Positions 59,107 to 64,000 of a stretch of DNA of 64,000 nt are shown piece after piece. The translations under genes and the position numbers were made by a program. The notes beneath the pieces are model-generated. The model saw nothing but the letters and a program-made list of their open reading frames with translations. It was not told the DNA's origin and made no database searches. Numbering within the stretch: position 1 is the stretch's first letter; each line of letters opens with the position of its first letter. Source of the stretch: DASWTL01 sp035575925 (GTDB lineage: Bacteria; Bacteroidota; Bacteroidia; Sphingobacteriales; Sphingobacteriaceae). Location of the stretch: contig DATLXK010000050.1 of assembly GCA_035575925.1 (NCBI GenBank), positions 1 through 64,000 of the forward strand, given 5' to 3'.

Positions 59107-59693
59107 AAATCGAATACTTGGAAGACCAGACGCCGTTGGATGAAGATGAAAAGGCAGGATTGCTTATCGCAACGATTACCACAAGAGGAGAATTAGATGA
59201 GTTTGAGCAACTCAATATCCAAAAGGCTGTAGAATGGACATTAAAACATCGTTGGACAGCAAATATAATATTTACAGAAGATTTCCTTATGAAGCTCCAT
59301 ACCAAAATGTATGGTGATGTTTGGAATTGGGCGGGAAGTTTTCGCAAAACAGATAAAAACATCGGTGTTCCTTATTATAAAATAGGGCCGGACCTTAAAT
59401 ATCTGTTAGGTGATATCTTATATTGGCTTGAGCATAATACATACACTCCTAACGAAATTGCAATAAGGTTTAAACATCGTATTGTTGCCATCCAATGCTT
59501 TCCTAATGGCAATGGCCGGCACTCGCGATTAATTGCTGATATTATCATTGAACATGTGTTTAAACAGAATGTCTATACCTGGGGTAGTTCGACTTTGATA
59601 AAAGCAGATGAGATGAGAAAAAGCTATATAACAGCTTTAAGAGCTGCAGATAATGGTGATATTAAACCATTAGTAGAGTTTGCTCAAAGCTAA
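59097..59693 (+). CDS. Mobile mystery protein B (Fic domain) with altered active site
   Basis: The 198-residue protein matches mobile mystery protein B, a Fic-domain family. The N-terminus MGLKIEYLEDQTPLDEDEK and TTRGELDEFEQ precede the Fic core (about 55-195; WNWAGSFRKTDKNIGV, IAIRFKHRIVAIQCFPNGNGRHSRL). Fic enzymes AMPylate or otherwise modify targets using HPFx(D/E)GNGR. Here the motif reads QCFPNGNGR (133-141), so Gln replaces the catalytic His. Asn at the acidic position is usual for this subfamily as I recall it. Catalytic activity is therefore doubtful. Confidence 0.88.
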   Translation: MGLKIEYLEDQTPLDEDEKAGLLIATITTRGELDEFEQLNIQKAVEWTLKHRWTANIIFTEDFLMKLHTKMYGDVWNWAGSFRKTDKNIGVPYYKIGPDLKYLLGDILYWLEHNTYTPNEIAIRFKHRIVAIQCFPNGNGRHSRLIADIIIEHVFKQNVYTWGSSTLIKADEMRKSYITALRAADNGDIKPLVEFAQS

Positions 59694-59930
59694 AAATCAA
59701 AAATAAGCGAATATTAATATGTGGTATGATGGCAACCCGACCACAGGTTAAACTCATACAGCAAACGCCAATGCTCGCAAATGATCCACAAAATAGTTCG
59801 ATAATTGTCCTTTGTGGCTACTATTAAAGCTGCTTTTTAGTGGCTTTTATTTAGAGATCCTATGTGCGCCAACAATGCGCCAAATTGCACACCGAACAGG
59901 AAGTACTTGTTTACCAAGTATTTTACATGA

Positions 59931-61019
59931 TTATTTGGGGAAGAAGAACTGAACTTGCTTACCTTCATGATCTATTATAAAAATAGTTTTTAAAGAAGAA
60001 CTCTTTATTTGAATTTGATATTGAAAATCAGTACCGATCAGCTGAAGTCTGGGGGTATTTTGAAAAGTTACGTTTGGAAAATCTTTCTTCAGATCAGCTA
60101 AGGTTGTAGCATATTTACCATACCTGATTTTAAAGTCCTGCTGCAAATAATAGTATTTCCAAAGCATGCGCGTAAGTGCCTCGGTTTCTGTATGAATAAA
60201 ACCTTTTTCAGTGCCTGATTCATCTGCAAATTTTACAAATCCATACCTTTCGGGGTAATGCAGATTTACCAATCCTTGCGGCGACCATACATAATACGCA
60301 CTTGGTAACAACCTTCCCTTGGCATCCTGTTTACGCTCGTATACCCCGTCTTTAATGTCCATTTGATATTGCACGCGGGAAAAATTCATTCTCCATACAG
60401 AGCCGACTAATGGAAGGTTGCGTCCAACCAGGGAATTGAGAGGAAATGCTAATTCAATACCCCATGATTTATCTTTATCTGAAGGATCATTTAATGTACC
60501 ATTAATGTTAACAGCCTTTTTCAAACCCTTTATATCCCATGCGCTAAGCGGCATGCCACCGTTCCGATAGGGTTTAGTCATGAACAGATCCCATACTGCT
60601 TCAAATGCATTTATCTGGAATTCTATGTAATTATGACTATCGCCGTCGGGGTCTATAAATATCTCCAGGCAATTATTATGGAAAATAGATTGATCATGGT
60701 CTTTTAGCTTGGCCCAGATGTGCTCCTCTCTGAATTCAGTATACACATATAAAAAATCTTTATCCCATAGCATTTTATATCTCGTAGAATAAGGGTCTAT
60801 ACTATCGCGTTTTCCTTGTATCTCTACAAACGCATCAGACCATTGCGCTTTTGACCAGGCTTGTTCAGAACCTTTTCCATCGATATTAATAACCTCTGAG
60901 GTTTTTATTATAGCATATTGACGGGGTCTAATTAACAAAGGAGCAAGATCAGCATCATTCTTTTGCGCTTCTACCTTGCCGGAAAGAAATACCAAAATAA
61001 ACAAATGATAAAATTTCAT
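59931..61019 (-). CDS. Exported carbohydrate-binding family 9-like protein
   Basis: The 362-residue protein has a signal peptide (about 1-18, ending KVEAQ) and a CBM9-like beta-sandwich at about 35-250 (IDGKGSEQAWSKAQWSDAFVEI, LWDKDFLYVYTEFREEHIWA, LEIFIDPDGDSHNYIEFQINA, WRMNFSRVQ). Such domains bind sugar ends in glycan-degrading enzymes; here it stands alone with a C-terminal region (about 280-362) of unknown role. No catalytic domain is present. It is monocistronic and envelope-located by prediction. Confidence 0.88.
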   Translation of the reverse strand: MKFYHLFILVFLSGKVEAQKNDADLAPLLIRPRQYAIIKTSEVINIDGKGSEQAWSKAQWSDAFVEIQGKRDSIDPYSTRYKMLWDKDFLYVYTEFREEHIWAKLKDHDQSIFHNNCLEIFIDPDGDSHNYIEFQINAFEAVWDLFMTKPYRNGGMPLSAWDIKGLKKAVNINGTLNDPSDKDKSWGIELAFPLNSLVGRNLPLVGSVWRMNFSRVQYQMDIKDGVYERKQDAKGRLLPSAYYVWSPQGLVNLHYPERYGFVKFADESGTEKGFIHTETEALTRMLWKYYYLQQDFKIRYGKYATTLADLKKDFPNVTFQNTPRLQLIGTDFQYQIQIKSSSLKTIFIIDHEGKQVQFFFPK

Positions 61020-61303
61020 ATTAATGTAGAATAAAACGGGCTTTGTTAATATTTAAAAAAACCATAATGCCTGTTAAATTTAACTTTTGATTTTAACAAA
61101 ATATTATTTTTACAAATGTTTTCTTAAAGTTTACTTTAATTATTTCACACTTATTTTTTTAGTTACAATCTATATATACCTTTACGGTGTAAGATTTTAA
61201 AAAGAAGCCAACTGATGTTTAAATTCATTAAACTTTATCAATTTTACAACACTACGTGTACATTTTTGTATATATAACAACAACAATATAATAGCATTAT
61301 AAC

Positions 61304-61966
61304 ATGCAAGATAAAAACGGATTGACTCCAACATTTTTTTGTGTGCCTGACATTACAGGCTTTACAAAATTCATTGCTACTGCGGATATTCATTTTACAA
61401 AAGAGGTTATTCCTGCGCTTCTAAGAAAGCTTATCGAAGCAAATGTTATTAAAATGAATATAGGAGAAATAGAAGGGGATGCCATTTTTTTTTACAAAAC
61501 CGGTCGACTTCCTTCCATAAAACAAGTTGCAGATCAGTGCAAAGTGCTTTATAAAGCATTTTCAAGTTTTATTGAGAACCTTGAAATAAATGACTTTGAA
61601 AACTATAGTAAATATCTGGCCGATGATCAGTTAGGTCTAAAAATTATAATCCATTACGGAAATATTAGTCTGGCCAATATTAAAGGTCGCATAAAACTGT
61701 TGGGAGAGGATGTAATTATAGCACACAAACTTTTAAAGAATAGTGTTAATGAATACAATTATATACTGCTGACTGAAAAATATCTATCTAAGATAAGAAA
61801 TAAGAAAAATCTGTCTGAATGGTTTCACTGGGAAGAGCTTGTACCCGGCATGGAAAGCTATGAGTATATAGGTGATGTAAAATATTTTTACATTTCGCTG
61901 GAAAAAATAGAAGATATGACAGAAGTAATTTTACAACTTAAGCCCCATACGAAGAAAACAACATAA
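61304..61966 (+). CDS. DUF2652 protein, nucleotide-cyclase-like fold
   Basis: The 220-residue protein carries two hallmarks of class III nucleotidyl cyclases. VPDITGFTKF (about 14-23) supplies the first metal aspartate (D16), and EIEGDAIFFY (about 55-64) supplies the second (D59). A later segment, GEDVIIAHKLLKNSV, aligns in pattern with the GD.VN.AARL motif, but the usual Asn and Arg are Ile and Lys. It matches DUF2652, which I recall as part of the cyclase superfamily. Catalysis is unproven. It overlaps the convergent HD-PycTM gene by 29 bp at the 3' end. Confidence 0.8.
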   Translation: MQDKNGLTPTFFCVPDITGFTKFIATADIHFTKEVIPALLRKLIEANVIKMNIGEIEGDAIFFYKTGRLPSIKQVADQCKVLYKAFSSFIENLEINDFENYSKYLADDQLGLKIIIHYGNISLANIKGRIKLLGEDVIIAHKLLKNSVNEYNYILLTEKYLSKIRNKKNLSEWFHWEELVPGMESYEYIGDVKYFYISLEKIEDMTEVILQLKPHTKKTT

Positions 61967-63143
61967 TTGCTATAAACCCGACAGCACAAATAACTAAGCC
62001 TCCCATAAATAAGTTGTATGACCATGTTAAAAGTTTATACTTTTTAACCAATACACTTCCCAGGTAATAAATATCTACAGACATACTATCATATAGCTCA
62101 TCTTTTTCGTCTTTTAACCGTTTTATATGGTTCACAAATTCCGTTAGATCTAACTGAGCAAAGTTTCCGAAAAATATTGCACTACCTTTCTTCTGCTTAA
62201 GCTCGAATTTTTCTTTTGTGGTTACGTTTGGCCGGGCTGATAAAATTGCAAAAACCACGGCTGATAGACTTGTTATTAACAATAATGCGATAGGAAATAC
62301 AAAACGTATGCTTGATAATTCCCCACCGCTGCTAAACGTATATCCGGAACCAAAAAGGGTAATAATAAGAGATATTATGATCGTGTTTATACTGATCATA
62401 ATATTTGCTTTATTATCAGCTATTCCACTTAAATCCACATGATATTGATAAATGGAACGATATAATGTTTCTATTCCCCGTCCTTCTTTTTTTAACTTTT
62501 CATTATTGCTGTTAACCTTGCTATCCAGTTTAAGTTTTTCATTTTTAAGTACTTCGATCTTCAATCTTTGATTCCGGATATTTTCCTCTCTCTGATCGTT
62601 ATAATTTATTGTAGCCTCTTCAGTTTTAAAATTTTTACTTATTAAAAAATTCAATTGTGCTTCTGCCCACTCTACTTCAGAGTAATCCTTTTTTAACAGC
62701 CTTTCCCACTCAATTCGTAAGAGTTGTGCTCTGTTATCAAAATTTTTCTTACCAATATTTATATAATCTGCATCATGCAATATTTCCTGCAAAGTTCCAT
62801 CCGGTGCAGCATTCCATCTGGTAGATAATATTAATGTTTCGATTTCTTTCTGATCCTCAAGAGGATACTCACCCCTTAAAAATTCTTTTAATATTTCAAT
62901 GCTTTTCTCTTCATGCCCTGCGTATGCCTGTGTATAACCAGTATCATGAAACCATGCCGCTAGTGCAAGAACTTCGTAATCACGGGTGGTTAGGTTATAT
63001 TTTTCGCCTAGCTCCTTGCAGTATTTAACTGTTTCCGTAGTATGCTTATAATTATGATATAAATGATCACTGCTAAGCTTCTCTTTAAATAAATTAAATA
63101 TAAACTCTGATGCTTCTTTTACTACAGGATTGCTGTTCTTCAT
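61938..63143 (-). CDS. HD phosphohydrolase fused to a PycTM (Pycsar effector-like) membrane domain
   Basis: The 401-residue protein has an HD domain (about 1-165) with H34, H66-D67 (AAWFHDTGY), H77 and D124 (LHDAD). A coiled coil (about 185-222) follows, then a PycTM/DUF5706 domain (about 225-401) with YRSIYQYHVDLSGIADNKAN and three membrane segments (about 248-266, 280-302, 372-396). PycTM domains are the membrane effectors of Pycsar antiphage systems, opened by cyclic pyrimidine nucleotides. HD enzymes hydrolyse nucleotides, so the protein may both sense and degrade a signal. HD-PycTM fusions are common in Bacteroidota, so a non-defence role is also possible. Confidence 0.88.
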   Translation of the reverse strand: MKNSNPVVKEASEFIFNLFKEKLSSDHLYHNYKHTTETVKYCKELGEKYNLTTRDYEVLALAAWFHDTGYTQAYAGHEEKSIEILKEFLRGEYPLEDQKEIETLILSTRWNAAPDGTLQEILHDADYINIGKKNFDNRAQLLRIEWERLLKKDYSEVEWAEAQLNFLISKNFKTEEATINYNDQREENIRNQRLKIEVLKNEKLKLDSKVNSNNEKLKKEGRGIETLYRSIYQYHVDLSGIADNKANIMISINTIIISLIITLFGSGYTFSSGGELSSIRFVFPIALLLITSLSAVVFAILSARPNVTTKEKFELKQKKGSAIFFGNFAQLDLTEFVNHIKRLKDEKDELYDSMSVDIYYLGSVLVKKYKLLTWSYNLFMGGLVICAVGFIAIMLFSSYGA

Positions 63144-63234
63144 TTTTTATTCTGTCTATTATCCTTAATTATAAAACTAAGGTAACTAAATTGGGTTATT
63201 AATGTGTTTTAACATTAATTTAATGTACACGTAC

Positions 63235-64000
63235 ATGAACAGAGTTAGCGCGGTTTTGTTAGTATTTTTTTTAATTTCCTGTGGTTCAGGGCAAAGTGGC
63301 GAAGATAAGAGTACGTCTTTGCCTGAGCCCGAAATTGCAAAAAACGATAAGAAATATGTAGTTCCCCAAACCCTTAAAGAAATTTCGGGAATATCGTTTA
63401 TTGCAGACAGCATAGTAGTAGCAATTGAAGACGAAAAAGGCCTGTTATACTTTTTTGATCTTGGGAAACAACAAATTATAAAAACGTATCAGTTTGGTGA
63501 CGAGGAAGACTATGAGGATGTTGCTGTAGTTGATAATACTGTTTATATTGTAACCTCAACAGGACATATTCTTGAAATTCCAAACTTTAAAACCAAGCCA
63601 TCACCTACAAAAGTTTATAATACACCGCTAAAGACTAAAAACAATATTGAAGGTTTAACTTATGATAAGGACAATAATCGTTTGCTATTAGCCGTAAAAG
63701 ATGAAGGCCTGCATGATGATATAAATAAAGATATTTATGCCTTTGACCTCAAAACCAATCAACTTAATACTACTGCAGTTTATTCGATTAAATTAAAAGA
63801 GATTGAAGAATTTTATAGGGGAGATAAACTTGAGGAAACTTCCAAAAAATTCCTAAAAGCTTTTGGAAACGAAAAATTGAATAAAGTCTTCAGAACATCA
63901 GCTCTTGCTATTCATCCAAAAACTAAAGACATTTATGTCTTATCTTCATTAAATAATATGATTGCCGTTTTGGCCGCAGATAACGGTAAAATTAAAAACA
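63235..64000 (+). CDS. SdiA-regulated-type lipoprotein (beta-propeller), 3'-truncated by the window end
   Basis: From the ATG at 63235 (MNRVSAVLLVFFLISCGSG) the frame is open for 255 codons to the window edge. It has a lipoprotein signal with lipobox LISC. The mature part reads YVVPQTLKEISGISFIAD, GLLYFFDLGKQQ, YEDVAVVDNTVYIV and NIEGLTYDKDNNRLLLAVKDEG, the recurring blades of the SdiA-regulated/phytase-like propeller family. An ATG four codons earlier (63223) is possible. Function is unknown; it is probably a surface or periplasmic lipoprotein. It is divergent from the HD-PycTM gene. Confidence 0.8.
   Translation, partial: MNRVSAVLLVFFLISCGSGQSGEDKSTSLPEPEIAKNDKKYVVPQTLKEISGISFIADSIVVAIEDEKGLLYFFDLGKQQIIKTYQFGDEEDYEDVAVVDNTVYIVTSTGHILEIPNFKTKPSPTKVYNTPLKTKNNIEGLTYDKDNNRLLLAVKDEGLHDDINKDIYAFDLKTNQLNTTAVYSIKLKEIEEFYRGDKLEETSKKFLKAFGNEKLNKVFRTSALAIHPKTKDIYVLSSLNNMIAVLAADNGKIKN

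Larger units (their letters stand above)
57982..59693. mobile_element. Decayed integrative element at tRNA-Met
   Basis: A recombinase tail overlapping the tRNA 3' half, followed by the mobile mystery protein A/B pair, has the layout of an integrated element. I found no duplicate of the tRNA 3' end up to 60 kb, so the distal attachment site is either lost or not recognisable. The distal boundary is set arbitrarily at the end of the last accessory gene. Confidence 0.45.

Noticed and set aside
59729..59827. A 32-codon frame (MATRPQVKLIQQTPMLANDP...) downstream of mobile mystery protein B.
   Set aside because: It might be the start of a lost mobile-element gene, but nothing supports translation and it has no recognisable domain.
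59694..59930. A second attachment site matching the tRNA-Met 3' end.
   Set aside because: The best match is only eight bases (AGTTCGAT), which is not significant.
63186..63413. A 75-codon minus-strand frame upstream of the HD-PycTM gene.
   Set aside because: It is the antisense shadow of the SdiA-regulated-type lipoprotein gene, which has a clear lipobox and runs off the window.

Overview
The window looks like a chromosomal segment of a Bacteroidota bacterium, most likely of the Sphingobacteriaceae (Pedobacter/Mucilaginibacter-like). The evidence is the AT-rich sequence, recurring TAnnTTTG promoter elements, a general lack of Shine-Dalgarno sequences, the rpmB-rpmG-DUF4295 ribosomal cluster, bacillithiol synthesis (BshC), an outer-membrane-barrel TonB-type receptor, a type IX secretion tail fragment and a PycTM-domain protein. 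Most of it is conserved housekeeping sequence with small accessory islands between.

Layout. 0-4.2 kb: the edge of an IS256-like element, lpxB, a small membrane protein, surE, two paralogous lipoproteins with a relic T9SS tail, and csbD. 4.2-8.4 kb: the acetate operon yjcH-actP-acs. 8.8-15 kb (+ strand): ribosomal proteins L28, L33 and DUF4295, ftsY, a relic toxin-antitoxin pair, rimO, bshC and an Ldh-family dehydrogenase. 15-19.2 kb (- strand): parA-parB-DUF5683-dapB-lepB. 19.3-24.2 kb: an FMN reductase, a REP/RAYT unit, a BtuF-like protein and a TonB-type receptor. 24.2-32 kb: leuS, then ftsX-DUF3098-uppP-truB-ribF-DUF2157. 32-40.7 kb: yceI, then a sulfate-assimilation operon running leftward (sulfite reductase, siroheme synthase, metZ, cysH, cysD, cysN, osmC) behind an Rrf2 regulator. 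40.7-50.1 kb: a frameshifted DinB gene, a monooxygenase/methyltransferase trio, uvrA, an ECF sigma factor, nth, recA and tsaD. 50.1-57.8 kb: tamB, ribBA, an LptF/G permease and a START-like protein. 57.9-59.7 kb: tRNA-Met carrying a decayed integrative element (recombinase tail, mobile mystery proteins A and B). 59.9-64 kb: a CBM9-like protein, a nucleotide-cyclase-like DUF2652 protein convergent with an HD-PycTM protein, and a truncated SdiA-regulated-type lipoprotein.

How the genes work together. The sulfate operon forms a complete APS-reductase pathway: CysDN activates sulfate to APS, the four-cysteine CysH reduces APS directly, the siroheme sulfite reductase makes sulfide with cofactor from the precorrin-2 dehydrogenase, and MetZ fixes sulfide into homocysteine. 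Its 5' leader contains what reads as a complete amino-acid attenuator: a 10-codon peptide with two Cys codons, an antiterminator strand directly after its stop codon, and an intrinsic terminator just before the sulfite reductase start. I regard this as the strongest undescribed feature in the window. The second is the convergent DUF2652/HD-PycTM pair, which resembles the parts list of a Pycsar-type cyclic-nucleotide signalling module.
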